Assembly: GCA_035582835.1 (NCBI GenBank)
Contig: JAYKAV010002797.1
Span: 1-64,000 of the forward strand
Length of the DNA: 64,000 nucleotides
Direction of reading: 5' to 3'
Source of the DNA: Phoebastria nigripes
Lineage: Eukaryota; Chordata; Aves; Procellariiformes; Diomedeidae
In this document: positions 1 to 13,331 of the stretch, one piece after another
Position numbering within the stretch: position 1 is the first letter of the stretch
Layout of the letters: the number at the start of each line of letters is the position of its first letter
Translations under genes and position numbers: made by a program
The notes under the pieces: generated by a model
The model's database searches: none
Told to the model about the DNA's origin: nothing
What the model saw: only the letters and a program-made list of their open reading frames with translations

Positions 1-680
1 GCCTGTATAACCAATAGTGGGTAGTAATCAGAGGGCCGTACCAGACCGGGGAGTTTCCTAGTGATGTCTCTAACCCGGGCCCCAGGGAGGCAGCAGACTT
101 CCCTGTGGGATGGGTCCGGTCGGCATATCGGGCCCTCCGTTCCCCTCAGAAGGGAATCGCCTACGACGATTACCCTCCTTTTTTACTTAGCTGAGGCAGT
201 CATGATGCGTGGGGCTGGCTGCCTCACCCTAGGCAACCCCTTGGATGGACCTTCATCTACATCCTGATTTGCCTGGCCCTCGAGTTCCAGGGCCCCATAC
301 CTGTTGCATAAGGGCAACTGGGAAGGTGAGGGAGGCCGGGCAGTCCTTCCACACCATCAATAGGGACAACTCCCTCTCCTGGAACTGTAGAAGCTGGTCC
401 CTTCTCTTTCTCAGGTTGTTGCAAAGCAACAGCTTGGGGTAGAGATGCTCCAGATTGCTGAGCTCTTCCTTTTCCTTTCTTCTGCTTCTGTAGGGACAGT
501 GTTGGCCATAGAGGTGGCAGGATGGAGAATCCAGAGTAGCACTGGCTGGCTGCTGTACACTGGTGGCAGCCCCACGGCTCTTGGACTGGCCCTTTACCTC
601 CCCGACCTCCCAGTGCTGGGACCACTGGCAGCATGGGGACAGTGTGCTGGTGGTCTCTGTATCCTTTCTTTTCCACCCCT
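1..680 (-). mobile_element. CR1 LINE, 5' part (ORF1, SGNH/GDSL esterase region), cut by left edge
   Basis: Read on the minus strand, bases ~175 down to 1 translate without a stop to an esterase-like segment starting VIVVGDSLLRGTEGP, followed by REVCCLPGARVRDITRKLPG and RPSDYYPLL. This matches the CR1 ORF1 esterase, with the GDS nucleophile motif intact. Upstream on the minus strand (to ~680) the sequence resembles the ORF1 N-terminal part, but stops interrupt the frame (for example a TAA just before VIVV), so the copy is dead. The higher-coordinate boundary is approximate, and the RT and 3' end should lie left of the window. High confidence in the family, low in the exact end. Confidence 0.75.
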
Positions 681-3600
681 GCCCCTGGATTTTTATGTGC
701 TCCAGGCTGGCACTGTCCCCTGTGCAGTGAGTATCCTACTTTAGCTGAGGCCTCTGAGATACCACGGTTACTTATACAAATGATGTGGTTGATAAATCAT
801 GCCTGTTTAATGTCTTGAAGGATTGGACTTCACTAGCCTCATTGCTGCTGTTCTGTTCCCCAGCAACAGCACATGTTCCTAGTAATTTCTAGCACTTTCA
901 CTCCTCCTGGTATTTTGTCCCCTGAATGCTGGGTTCTCCCCATCTATCCCCGGAATAGATTGGCATCTGGGTCACTTGGATGTAACTGCTTGCAGCACAT
1001 TCCTCCACTGACATTTCTGTTCCCCCTCAACCACATTGGATCATTAATGAGTCGGTTACTTAGAACATTAACTATTTATGCAGAAATTCAATAGAACATT
1101 CTCAACTGGAAAAATCGTGTTCCTAGATGAAAACATAAATTGTTGCTAAAGCTGAAAACGTTGACCAAGTTTTCTTTTTCAAGTTCTTGATGCACCTGCC
1201 TGGAAGCTGAGCAGACCCATGCCACTTCCTTGCTGCGCTTCCATTTGTGCTCTCCAGCTCAGTCCTTACCACCACTGTTAGACTCTTCTTAGGAAGAAAC
1301 GTCAAAACCTAATAAAACCTAATTATTAGAATTGTGGAAAAAACCTATTTAAGATAAGCTTCCCTATCTAATGACATAAACCTTCATTGTCACATATAGC
1401 TGTGCTTTCCTCAGGCATTTTCTAGCAGTGACTCTTTCAGTCACAAAAGAATAAAGCTCCAAAGCACTGTGATTGAAAGTGTGCCAAGTTTTATTGACAA
1501 GGAAGTACCAAAGCTTTGGAGGACTATGAAACAGAAGGCTAGAGAGAGAGAGATACATTATGTATAAGAACATACTCTAGAAAATACCCAAAGGGAAAAA
1601 CTAGCTAGCCTTGAACAACTGTGACAGAGACTTCCAGCCACAGTGCTTAACATTTCTTTTGAAATCTGGTGCGGAAAACTGATCAAGAAGCTGAAATCAA
1701 TGAAACAGAACAATTCACAGGTTTCACACAGCGGTGAGCCTCTGTAAATCAGTTAGATGGATGGGAAAAGGAAAGACAGGTGAAAGATTTGGTTGCCTGT
1801 TTTCTGTTAGAAATTAGTAAGAAGTGGGTTTTCAAACTCCCTAAGAGAGAGGTGAATTCTAACTTTATTGTCGTAAAAACTCACAGGGAAATGTGGAACT
1901 GCATAAAGTTAACAGATGCACAGAAACAAAATAATTGTCAGCAAATGTGAAATTTCAGCCTGGATATCTGCACATATGTGGTAGGCAAAGAGCCAGCAGG
2001 TACTGGAAGGACCTGGAGGTCCGAATGTACTCAAGACATTGACAAAACACATCATTGCAAACCAAAAATAAACCAGTCTATGACTGACAACGTAATTTAT
2101 ACATTCACAGCCTCAAGCCCTCCTCACATAGTTCAAATTCTTGAGTGATCTTACACGTGCTTTAGTTTGGGGCAGTCACATATATCTATGCTTTGGCTAG
2201 AAGCTCCTAATGTTTTGGGCACCTAGTTCCACTAAGGAGCTTACTCCCTTACAATTATCTGAAAAGCAAGTTGAAGGTATTGATTCACAGTTTAATCCAT
2301 CCCAGAAGACCACTCCCAGCATCCCAAAACAGAGCCTAAAATGGCCATAGCCTAGTCATGCTTGTCCAGACAATAAAGAAAATACATTGTATAAAGTCTA
2401 GCAAAGGTACAAATGGCCACCATTTTAACTTGCAATAATACAAAGAGCACTTATTTTCCAAGAAAATTCATCAACTTAACACAGCTTAAATCCCACTGTG
2501 ATCTGCTTGGACCCTTTTTCCCCATCCACAATCTTTTCAGTGCCCTAGAAGCGGACCCTTTTAAGGAGATCCTAAGGAATGCCCTTTCCATCTATGAAAT
2601 GTGCAGGCTGAGACAGCTGTTGGCTTGTTCAACTCCTCACCACAACTTTCCCAGTTTCCAGCACCGCATGCCGAGTTTAATGGGAGTCAGCCTGAAGCCC
2701 TGCCCCTTCACACTTCCTCAGACAGTCCTGATGGATAAATCTGGGCTGCTGAGTATAGTGGCATTTGCTTATCTCTTCACTTAAAATTCATCTTTAAATG
2801 TTTCACCCCCAAATTTCTCCAAGTTAGAGCTCCAACCCCGCTTTTCTAAATATTTTTTGAAAGAAGTGTCCCCAAGGAATGGGCTGGAGCCTTTCTGTTT
2901 CCTTCGAACTTTCCTAGCCAAAGCATTACCTTTTTCAGCGGGAGCTGGAGGATAGCTACAGGGGCCTATCAATACAAATCCCTTCCTAAAACAGTCCTGC
3001 TGGGGTTNCCAGCTCACCACACAGGAGGGCTGAGCTAGCCTTTATGTTCTTCTAGCTCTTGTCCTGTGGGGCACCACATGAAAGAGAACCTACTGGAGCT
3101 GTTCTGTGACTTCAGCTGGCCTAACTCTGCAGCCCAGTGACAGTGTAAAATGAAGTGTCCCATGACACAGTCTTTAAGTGGGAAAAAGCTGCTGGAAGCC
3201 ACATTGAAATCACCTTTCCTGTTCTTGTTAGTGCCCATATTATAAAGTCCCAACCAATTGTTCTTGAAATGCTGTTTGCAAAAATAGCATTTCGATAGTT
3301 TGCATGCTACATTTCCATCTGGAGCGGATCTTTTTTTCAGTGGTTCCAAACACATGGATACATAATGGAAAAAACTGTCATGGCTTGAATAATGGCACCA
3401 TCGAACAGAGAGCAAAACTCACTAAGCGATGAATCCCAAAGAGTACTGAGCCCTCGAGGTCCAATTTTGCAAAGCTGTTAAGCATAGATGTATGTTGTTT
3501 TAAGCAAGCTGCTGTTGTAGCATCTTGCAAGATTTATTGTTCGTACTCCGAGGGCACATACCAATTCCGGGGATGTGCAGAACTGAAACAGTTGTTACAG

Positions 3601-5100
3601 AAATAATATCTAGACTATTAGATCTCGAGCATTGTATCTTCACTCACTGTTCCATCCAGTTCATCTATCCAATCTCTCTACCTTTGCTCATCAGTATCCC
3701 ATGCACAGCTATCCTGTCTTGCTTTTCAAGCTTCTTAAAGCATCTCAAAATTGAATTGATTCTAAGATCACACCTAGGTCCCTTGAGCTCCACAATCATT
3801 TCCTCAGGAAACATTTGAGAAGCCATCTGTGTGTGCAAACCCAGTATCTGCTTTTGCTTTATGAGGCACAACAAAAGGCAATTCAACAAACTGCGTCCAA
3901 GTCTACATCAAAATGTAATGAATGATGTGATGTGGAAGCAACCTTTGCCTGATTCACCAAACTAAATTCATCAGTAGCTGAACTCTGAGAAAGTCGATGG
4001 AGTTCTTTGACTACAGGCTGCAGGGCGCTTTGCAGTAGTATAGGACTCTTCATGCTCTACCTACTGTAACAACCAAAGGCAACACATTGAAAATTTCAAC
4101 TCTCTGGAGTTATCAGCTTTGCAGATTTAATACAATTTCTGCACTATTTCCTGCTGTAATTTCCAGCTAGCATGACTTAAAGTTTGAAAACTGGCACAAA
4201 ATTAAGAGAACAAAAATAGATGTATTAATTTCATCTTGTGCTTTTTATAAAAATCCCATGATTTCTCCTGCAGTGCTTGTGATTCTGGACTCCTGGATTT
4301 GGCAGTGAAAATAACCTGGCAGATTCTGTGACTGACAGTGAGGTTGTAACATGGTGGTTCCCATGTAATTTTATCACAGTCATGCTATTGAGATAATATA
4401 GTAGCAAACTGCATTTTAGGTCTGTTCCTTCCTTGCAAACAAACAATACATGAGCATTATGCTGGAATCATCCCAGATTCTGCAATATGGCTGTCTCAAG
4501 ATGAAGGGGCAGCTTTGAGCAATGATTGTCAAATGCTACAAGGCTGGGGTTTTATCAAAGGCTGCTGGAAGCCAGCACAGGCCAGGGGAATGCCCTTCCT
4601 AAGGGGCCAAACCCAAGTGCCTCAGGCAAAAAGCAGTTGGGGATCTCCATTCCCACAGAATATGAAGCCTGCATATGCGTTCTTCCCATTAACACACTGG
4701 TGTTGGCTCATAGAGCCAACAGAGATAGGCAGAGTTGTTGGTATCTTTCTGTATCTTAAGGTATGTACAACTCTGCCGTTCTGCTCGGGCTTTGCATTCG
4801 CTTTACAAAGGATGGGCCCAAGGGCAGTTCTAGTCCCCAGGCACAGCCTGCTGAACACTTGGGGAAGTGACATGTCCAGGAAAATGGCTGGTGACAAACA
4901 TCTGCCATTTTGCCCCCCCTGTTCCCAGATGTCCCTCATGGGTCAGTGCTCCAGAGTGAGTGTTTTCATGCCTGGAGGAAGAAAGAGAGGCTCTCACTGG
5001 TGCCAGCAACCTCATTCTCTGGGGTAGACGGCCAGTTCCTCAGTGTGGTGACAGCAGGGCTGTCCTCTGCCCTGAGACTCTGCCCACTGGTGGCCATTTT
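681..5100. other. Non-coding stretch, nothing recognised
   Basis: I see no convincing exon, RNA gene or repeat here. The longest open frames (123 codons at 2413-2784 plus, 126 at 3035-3415 minus) have no recognisable domain and no paired splice signals and look like chance frames. Several AAAATGG/CCATTTT motifs cluster toward 4.9-5.2 kb. Confidence 0.5.
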
Positions 5101-5517
5101 GTCCACCCCTCTCACAGGTGCCATTCTAAGGGCATACAAAATGGTGCCTGGTCTAGGGCACACAAAATGGCACCGTAAGTTCTGGACGTCCAAATACAGC
5201 ACCTTGGAAGGCTGGTTCTCTTCACTGGGCATCCCTTTTCATCTTGTGCTTTAGGAAACTTCTGGGGCATGCCACATCTCAGGCATGTTTATGTGTATCA
5301 TCAAAGATGTGCAGAATACAGTCGGTATCAAACACAAAACTGAGATTTTGGTTTCTGAGTTTTTCTTAACCGATTCATGTATACCTTAACATGCTTCTGT
5401 CCACTACAGTGGCTGCAGCACATCTGGCAGTGTACAGCATTCTGCTCTCCATGCTTAGTGCTCAGCCAAGCCATGCTAGTCAGCCTGCAGAACTTCTCCC
5501 TGGCAAGGGTGACAAGC

Positions 5518-5589
5518 ATCCATGCCATTGGGTTCATCCATGCCATTGGGTTCATCCATGCCACTGGGTTAATCCATGCCATTGGGTTC
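5518..5589. repeat. 18-bp minisatellite, 4 units
   Basis: Four head-to-tail units of CATCCATGCCATTGGGTT occupy exactly 72 bases. Units 1 and 2 are identical, unit 3 has a T-to-C change (CCACTGGG) and unit 4 starts AAT. The period is a multiple of three, so it gives HAIGFI-like peptide repeats in an open frame, but nothing suggests the frame is a gene. Confidence 0.9.
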
Positions 5590-5599
5590 CTCGAGTGAG

Positions 5600-8540
5600 G
5601 TGCTGGTGGCTCATCCTCCCAGCTTGTGTGTGCAAGAGCACTTTGTCAGTGGGGCTGTTCTCCACAGAGCCAGTCAGTCACTNGGGCAGAAGTGGCTGGA
5701 TGCTTTCTCCAGGTTGACAGTGACTGGGAGGAGTATAGGGGTGTCCAAATGGCCAACTGTTTGCCAGTCTCAGCCAGAAAACCTCACACTTGCTAATTCC
5801 AGACTATGAATTTGATGATAAAGTTCCTGGCCTGATGTACATGAGGTATCTGGTGGCCTTCCATGAATAAACTGCAGGTCTAAATGGCAACTAATCTTGA
5901 GGAGGCAACACAAAAAACTTGCTTACATGCCATGTACAATGAAAATTTTAAATGGACATGGTATAAATCAGACCTCATGTCAAACGGAAAGCAGCTAAAT
6001 GCATTTTTCCCAAGTTTACCATATTTGTCTTCCCAGGCTTTAGCTACTAGTTTGATTTCTTTCTCAAATGTTGCATGTTTGCACTTGTGAGAGCTGACCA
6101 AGGTCCAATATTCATTAAATCCATTGAGGGCCTTCATTTACTTCCAGGTCCAGATACTCTCAACAAATGTTTAAATGAGACTAACTCAAACTCCATCGCA
6201 ATAAAATTGTTTGTTTCTGTTATATAACTTATGTACGGAAAACAGCTAATTATTTGCAATGAAGAAGGTTTTAAATTTTGCAACTTCTCCTTGGGTTTTT
6301 TTTTGCACAACAATTAAACATTCTGGAGTCCCTACAATCCATTCTTCAGAATTATTTCACAAATTCAAAATCACAATTATTCAATGCATTATTGGGCATG
6401 GAGTACTTTTCTGTTGCAGGCAATATACAGCAGTCTGTTTAGATACAGAAGGTCATGTTATGATGGGTCTCGCAAGTCACATATTAAATCTAGTCTCTGA
6501 ACAGAAATTACAACCTTCTCCTTAGTCCTCTTTTGTGAATGTTCATAGAATAACCTTGGTATTTCCTTGCTATTGCCCATCTTGATGTTGAAACTTACTC
6601 ATGTGGTTGTTTGGGGAAAAGAAATATAAGAAGCATAGTTCAGGAATATGCATTAGAAATGTGGACCAGAATTTGAAGTAAACTTTTTTCATTAGTTTCC
6701 AAGTGGGAGAATCAGTGATTTTATAAAATGACTTAAATGTATAACACTCACCTCTTTATTTCCTGTATAAATTATCCAAACATTAGCTAAACAGGTAATT
6801 GTTAGACAGACACTAATTATTTGTATCTTTGACACTAGAAGTCATACAGAGCTATGATGTCTACAGATTTCACCTTAAAACAATTGTAACTCAAGGATTT
6901 TGCTATTTTCATATATAAATGACATGTTTGCTTTTAATACATCCACAAGTGAGACACAGTGTTCTGCATTCTTCTTATGAAAAGAGTATTCCTCCATTGA
7001 TGAATTTGGAGGCCAGAGATGGCAAAGGAAACATGGCCTGTACCCCNAAGCACCTGAGTGGCAAAGCTGTATCACAGCTCCAGAATTCCTGATTTCCAAA
7101 TTCTTCTTCAGGCTTATACTATACTTAACTGCTACTGACGAGCTTTACATGCTTTACAGTCTGCTACACATTCAACTCCCACACGCACCTGAGTAGTGAG
7201 ATACAGGTATAGTTTCTTAAGCAATTAAAGAATTAAACATCAGAGAAGATAGACTTGTTATAATATCATTATTGTGTCTTTGCAAAAAAAAATGTATAGA
7301 TCCACAGTTTTACCTCACCTTTTTCATTTATTTATATGGAATGAAATCTGATGTAAAGAGAATCCATCCTCTTGAGAAGTGTCATTCTGTCCCCATCTAT
7401 AATGTACAGACCAGTAAAAGCAGGTTGGTGTATCAACAGTTAGAAAGAACAGATATATTCAGTAATCGGTGCTGCAGACACCATCTATCTTTAGTACCTT
7501 AATGCTTTTAAGATGATGAAATACCTTCTGCACCACTACAAAAACGCGAGGCTTCTGTTTGTTATTTCATATATATGGTCAGTACTTGAACTATGGATAA
7601 CATCTAATCTTGAAGCCAACTCATGATCAGCTTGAGAAACACAATTTATAGGATCAAATTTCTTTAGCCCTCAGTCCCCTCTGCTGCATTTCTAGGGATA
7701 GGGCACAGGGGCTCTGCTCTCCCCAGGAAAACCTTTTACAATATAGTAAGGGAACTGTAGGAAATCCAAAAGGCAGTTATTTTAGACACACACAGAGTAA
7801 ACAAAGCACTGTGTTAGTGCGAAACAGGCCTGAGTCACCTCTTGTGGTTTCCAATGAGTTCATGAAGAATCCCATGTGGGTATATAAGGGTAGAATTTGG
7901 GCCACAGTGTTGAGAAAACAGCTCTGATAATGATTTCAGCATGAACAGAAACATATGGAGTTCAAAGAATGCATTCAAACAAGCCAGGCTGAACAAAAGG
8001 TCCATCATTTACTGGAGACTTTTCTGCAAAGTGCTATTGCATGGAAAACATAATGATGGATGTAGTGAACTGAAGTTTTAATAATGGACATTAATTAACA
8101 TCATTAATTCTTTTTTATCTGCTAGGGACAGGGCTGTGTTTATGCATAGACAGCGCAAGTGGATACTTGGGGTTCCTCACTGTATAAAGCTCCATCATGG
8201 ATGGCTGCTCTGTGTTGCAACTGGTCCTTTTGGTTTTGCTTTTCCTCTCCATCATCTTTGAGCTCAACCGTCAACTGGAACTACATGTTTCAGGGATCCA
8301 GTTTTCTCCCCTTTGCCACCCAGCTTAGGGATGCAGTGGGTGAGATAGGTTTGAGGCAAGTAGGCTCTGGTAAAGTTTACCATGTGCTTCAGTCTCCTCA
8401 AGAATGATGAGAATGATGAAATGGTTTTCTAACAGCCTCCTTGTGTTTCTCATTCCTCCTCTCTGGAGTTTCGGGAAGGAAGTTAATAACTTCAACTTCT
8501 TTTCTAGCTATATACATAGAGAATATAACATAAGCACATA
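5600..8540. other. Non-coding stretch, nothing recognised
   Basis: AT-rich sequence with frequent stops in all frames. I see no splice-flanked open segment, RNA gene or recognisable repeat. Confidence 0.5.
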
Positions 8541-8600
8541 AGCTTGTCCACGTTAGACCAAAGGCCCTTCTAGTGTGGGATCCTTCTCTAGCAGTCAACA
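8540..8600. repeat. Short ancient CR1-like remnant
   Basis: The text GTTAGACCAAAGGCCCTTCT and the following TAGTGTGGGATCC resemble the motif '..AGACCAAAGGCCCATCTAGTCCAGTATCC' that I know from old amniote CR1-related repeats. Only about 50 bases are recognisable, so the family call is tentative. Confidence 0.35.
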
Positions 8601-11600
8601 AATTTCATGAGCATATGGGAGGAAAATGCTTTCCTTCCTTTGCCCATGTGGAGATGCAGAGACGCTGAGTGCATGTTCTGAACAGAGCCCCAAGGCCTGC
8701 TCAAGGCAGAGCCAGAATCAGAAATTGGAAAATCACAGTGTCTTTTCAAAAGTTTAGCAGACAGACCCATCCTGCCTCATCCATCACTGTCAGAAATTAT
8801 TTATTCAAAATGTTTACTGGAGCAAAAATGAGGCTAAATATTTTATACATATATTCATATTATACATACATATATATATTTGCAATTTATATNAGTTTTC
8901 CACCTCTATTTAACTTTTGCTGCCAAGAACACACTTTAAGTGAGCGCTGCCTTTCTCCTTGGCTAGTAAAAGCACCTGCAAATTAGTTTCCCTTTAATTT
9001 TCAAATCAGCAATTACCAGTTTGCAAAAGATGCTTCCAACTCTTCTGTATTTTCTTTGGGAACAAGCACAGCACAAAGCCTCCCTGAGACTTTCCACGTT
9101 CTGCACAGCTCCAGCTGAGGAGCACAGGGATTATTCACAACCACCTCTTCCATCTGCATTCCACTGCACAGCTCTCAAAAGCAGGTTCTGGAAAGCTTGG
9201 AAAATTCACATGCCATGCTTGATGAAAGTGGGGAAAATAATCCCTTCTTTTGCATCAGTGCGCACAACATATCTGTGCTCCCCACTTCAAATCCTGTTCC
9301 TGATACCGCTGTGCTGGCTTTGTCTGCAGCACTGCCCTCATTCAAAATGATTGCAGCCTCCGCTCACCATGCACAGCATATAAATCCTTAGGAGGTTGCA
9401 GGTCTGGTTTCTCAATCAGGAGAACTGATTTGCCAGGAACTCAGCCAGGCTGCAGAAGGCAGGTATCTCTTTTGCCCTCCATACTTGCTCCCCTTTTCTC
9501 TCACTCACTGAGTCTTGGCCAGGGAAGGACTAAGCAGAACATCGTTTTAGGCAAGGGGGTCTTCTTTCCTGTCTGCCAAGAGAGGCAAAGGCAAACTTTC
9601 TGCCTTGTGCCAGTTCCAAAGAAAAAAACATCCTTTGTGCCTCTCTGCCTCGGGAAAGGCACAACACTCTCAGAGCCTTTCTTCTTTTAAGTTACCTTTG
9701 AACTAAACTGGAATTCCTGTTAGCCTCCTTCAGCACAGCAAGTGCTTTCTCTCAGCAGGGTGAGATCTGTCTTCTGGTAGCAAAAAANCAGCCAGCATCA
9801 GCCCCCTCCACAAGTCCCACCACTACAGGAGGAGGTCTTGTCTCTGGGTACCAGCCTGGGGCAGGTGAAGGAGGGGGCACAGAAACCACATGGCTANTCT
9901 TAAGGGAACTACCTACACACTTTATAACTATTGCTTAGAACTCAGATCACCCAGGAGTTACCTACAGACTAGTTCTGGGTACAGAGATATAACTGATTTC
10001 TAAATATGAGATTTCCATCTGGAAAGGGTATTCCATGGGGCTTTCAAAGCATTCTGCGCAAAAATATGGGCAAGGAACACCAGCCCATACACTAGCCAGA
10101 TTCAGCTAGCAATAACACTACTTAGCTTTGATGTTACCTAACAGGAATCTTCATTACAAGCAAGATAAATTGTGTTCCCATTTTCCAGAATGAAATCCAG
10201 AGACATGTCTTCAGAGAGTTGTCCTGAGACCCAGCTCAAAATACTAANGTAGAATACACACAAAATTACACCCAAAGAAGGCATTAGCTCAGGTATGAGA
10301 AGCTCTGGGGATGTGGAGATGTGGAGATCATCACCAGGATTTATCCATCACCTTGCCTACTCAGAGATAGCACCACACTAACATGATTGTACCTCTTATA
10401 GGTCCCAATCCCTCTTATAGGGACTTGGCTGTGCATCTTTACAGCCTACCACTTGCACTCCACCTTGTGTACAAATGTCATGTTCCCAGGGCTACCTGCA
10501 GCAGCACTGCACCAAAAGAAAAGAAGACACAGCTTGGTTTCAAAAGGTCATGAAAACTGCCTTGGCTCCACAGCAAAACAGTGCTGGAAGTGCTGTGTGG
10601 GAAAACAGACTTTCTGCTTTAAGGCCTCCTGCAATTTAATCCTTTTGTAAAATACCCAGTTTCTTCTAGTAAGTGGAGACTCAAGGGAGTTCTGAATTTA
10701 AATTAACTTCATGAGCAATAATAAATTAAAACTATCTAGCTCAATTTTTTTTCTTCATGCCATCCAGCAATTATAAGGAGCTTTATCACAACCACCAAAT
10801 ACAGAGTATGGGGACCTTAAAAAAGCTCACAAAAATTATTGCAGTACTTTTAATTTCAAATAAGAGTGAGTTCGATTTTATACTTCAGCAAATAAGAATA
10901 CATTCATAAATTTAGCCCAAATACAAGTTTTCTTTATTTTCGTATTCAAAGTAGCATTTTTTCGCTGTGGATTTTCCACCTAATTAAAGACCAGATATTT
11001 ATTAATGCATAAGCACTATCATTTTTCAAATCAGTAACAAAGCACACCAAATACTATAATGCATCTTGCCCTTTTATTGTATTGTATTATAGACAAAGGG
11101 GAGTACATACAGAATAATCACTGCCATCACAACCGTAAAGTTGCACTGTCACTCTGATCCCTTTGGGAGTCAGAGAACATCCGCTTATCATTCATTCCAC
11201 CTTTTTATCGTAACAAGATGCGTATATCAAAACTCAGCTGTGAGCAACCATTTTTCTAAATAAAAACACAGCCAAAAAACCAGTGCTTGCTAACAGGACT
11301 TTGCAAGATTCTTTAAGGTACCAGCAGAATAAGCATGCACAATAGCAATACAAAACCATGCTGCCCCCTGAAAAGGTGACCTGCACTGGAAAATTCACAG
11401 GTTCAGTGCTGGAACTCCATCTCCTGCAAAAAGCTAACTCAAAATCTGTGCATTACTTTGGTTCAAATCTAAGTGGGAATAAAGTAACCTAAGGTTGGTA
11501 TTTTGCAAAGGAGTTGTGTCAAACCTATTCTTTTATCTGTAAAATAAAATGTGGTCTATGATAAGAACCTCTGTGGCTTCCCAGCAGTCAGTTACCAGTG

Positions 11601-13200
11601 CTGCAGTGGAGTGTAATGCTACTAGAAGCAACGTGTTGCTGTGTCATGCTGCTTCTCTTTTATACAAACTAGGTCCTGATGACCTATAAAGGGTTTTTCT
11701 AGAATACTACAAAGGACAAAGCAAATTTCCTACTTGAAATGCAGGTGCGAGGAAGCTTTTCCTTGCTGAGAACCACATGCCTTTCAAACGACTTTGGCAG
11801 AGTATATGGTAATACACTCCTTTGTGTTATTGAGTAGAACCGCACACAAATAGTAAGTTGGCAGTGGGTCACAGTTCCCTATTTCCCTGTGCCTAATGTG
11901 GTAGATAAAATGGGAGAGGAGCGGTTTGGAAACATACAGATAGCTATCATTGTAACTTACTGAGCAACCTGACAGCAAAATATCAGCCACTTATGGGAAG
12001 ACAGACATATTAATAAGAATTGGTAAAATGACTTTGAAAACCACTGTTGTTGATACTGCTCCCATACTCTTGTTTGTATAAAAGTTTCTAGCCTGTACAT
12101 AGATGCTCTAGCTGATATACAAATCTCTATTAATTATACTTTGGGGATGATATTTTAAGCCCTATGAAAAATCTGTTATTATCTACAAGAACTTTCCACT
12201 GAGGCCATTTTCTGCTCTCCTCCCCAAAACAAAGGAAAAAAGGAAAACAATGAGAAAGGATTTCTTATTCTTTTTCAAAGAGTAACAAGGCGTAATCTTG
12301 TCTACTACTACACTACTACACTGCCTAAATTGTTTTGTTCTCTCTTGTCTCACACTGACTGCAGCAGGAATATTAATAGTATCAGCACTGTAACCCATGC
12401 AAGAGCTATGGACCATTTTGGTAGAACTTAAATTATTTCTTAAAATACAGTTTGCAAGAGACTCCTGGGCACGCAGGCGTTTTGTAGGCTGTCTGCCAAA
12501 ACTCTCTGTAGAGGCCAGTTTGAGTGGTTCAATCCAGTATGTGATTTGCTTAATGAAAGACACTTCTCCAGAAGATTTTGGCAGACGCAATCAGTTCAAT
12601 TGCCAGGCAGTATTCATGTGATTACAAATGTTACTGATCACATTAGATACTTAATAAATCTCTCCAAAAAGATCACAGCTACTGTGTGGCTCTGAAGAAA
12701 TTAAAATTTTGATACAGATTACTGTGTTTGCTGTGCACTGGACTATTGACACAATTGGGAACAAATACCTTCCTTGGACTGCCAAGCAGTCAGTGACAAC
12801 TATTAATTTCTATATAAAGCCATGACTGCTTGTTTGTAAATGTTTCACTGCAAAGTAGCTTCCTTTTCATGTTAGGGACACATTCTACCATAAATATATT
12901 AAAGAATTCAACTTCACTGACTTTCATAGATCTATGGCAATTCACATGTGCTGAGGGGTTGGCCTGAGAGTCCAAGGACAATTTTTGGCCTGAAATACCA
13001 GAAAAGTGAGATGCTATCCTTACATAAAACCCGTGAGCAAGAGTTTGGCACTGTTTCTTCTGTTGACATTTCAGCAGATGCAATATCGCATACAGTAATG
13101 ATAAAACACATCAAAGCGAAAATGATCTAACTGAGCTGTACCTGTTTGGATAAAAATTGTTTTCCTTGCGGTGTGGCACAACTTGCACTCCGTTTCTTCC
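8601..13200. other. Non-coding flank downstream of gene A
   Basis: AT-rich sequence with a TA-rich patch around 8845-8885, scattered single N bases, and no supported exon. A short minus-strand frame near 9718-9771 vaguely resembles the terminal exon of gene A but was rejected. Nothing else is recognised. Confidence 0.5.
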
Positions 13201-13205
13201 TGTAA

Positions 13206-13211
13206 TTTATT
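13206..13211 (-). promoter_or_regulatory. NICOL1-like: Candidate polyadenylation signal of gene A (AATAAA)
   Basis: TTTATT on the plus strand is AATAAA on the minus strand, about 55 bases after the gene A stop codon. This is the nearest canonical hexamer downstream. It would give a very short 3' UTR, so a more distal site could also be used. Confidence 0.45.
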
Positions 13212-13265
13212 GAACAGCATTTTAAAAATGAATAAATGTCCANTGGCCAAATCCCAGTGCTCATT

Positions 13266-13331
13266 TCAGTGTACTGCACGAAAGCAATCACACAGGCCTC
13301 TCTTTTCCGCTCTCAGGAGGAGGGTTTCTGT
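13266..13331 (-). CDS. NICOL1-like: Gene A, terminal coding exon (NICOL1-like secreted peptide)
   Basis: Last coding exon of gene A. The acceptor is excellent: a T-rich tract ending TTTGCAG directly before ACAGAAACC. It translates in phase 0 to TETLLLRAEKRGLCDCFRAVH and a TGA stop. It supplies the second half of the amphipathic helical region and the C-terminal CxC (CDC), which probably pairs with the upstream CVDC. The tail after CDC is five residues ending in H, the same length and final residue as I recall for human NICOL1. A dibasic KR lies just before GLCDC. The matching exon of gene B (37779-37850) shares TETLLL, EKR and LCDC. The exon 2 donor to this acceptor spans a 3.9-kb intron. Confidence 0.93.
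   Translation of the reverse strand, partial: TETLLLRAEKRGLCDCFRAVH

Noticed and set aside
257..676. 139-codon minus-strand open frame as a gene
   Set aside because: Lies in the CR1 5' region and is out of frame with the recognisable esterase segment; best explained as transposon sequence.
2413..2784. 123-codon plus-strand open frame
   Set aside because: No domain, no Kozak or splice support and no repeat match; consistent with chance.
9718..9771. Possible third terminal exon of the NICOL1-like family (minus-strand ACAGATCTCACCCTG.., reading TDLTLLRESTCC)
   Set aside because: Only a T-x-x-x-LL-R pattern matches; the EKR and LCDC motifs are absent and the acceptor (CCAGAAG) is poor. Gene A already has a perfect terminal exon at 13266-13331.
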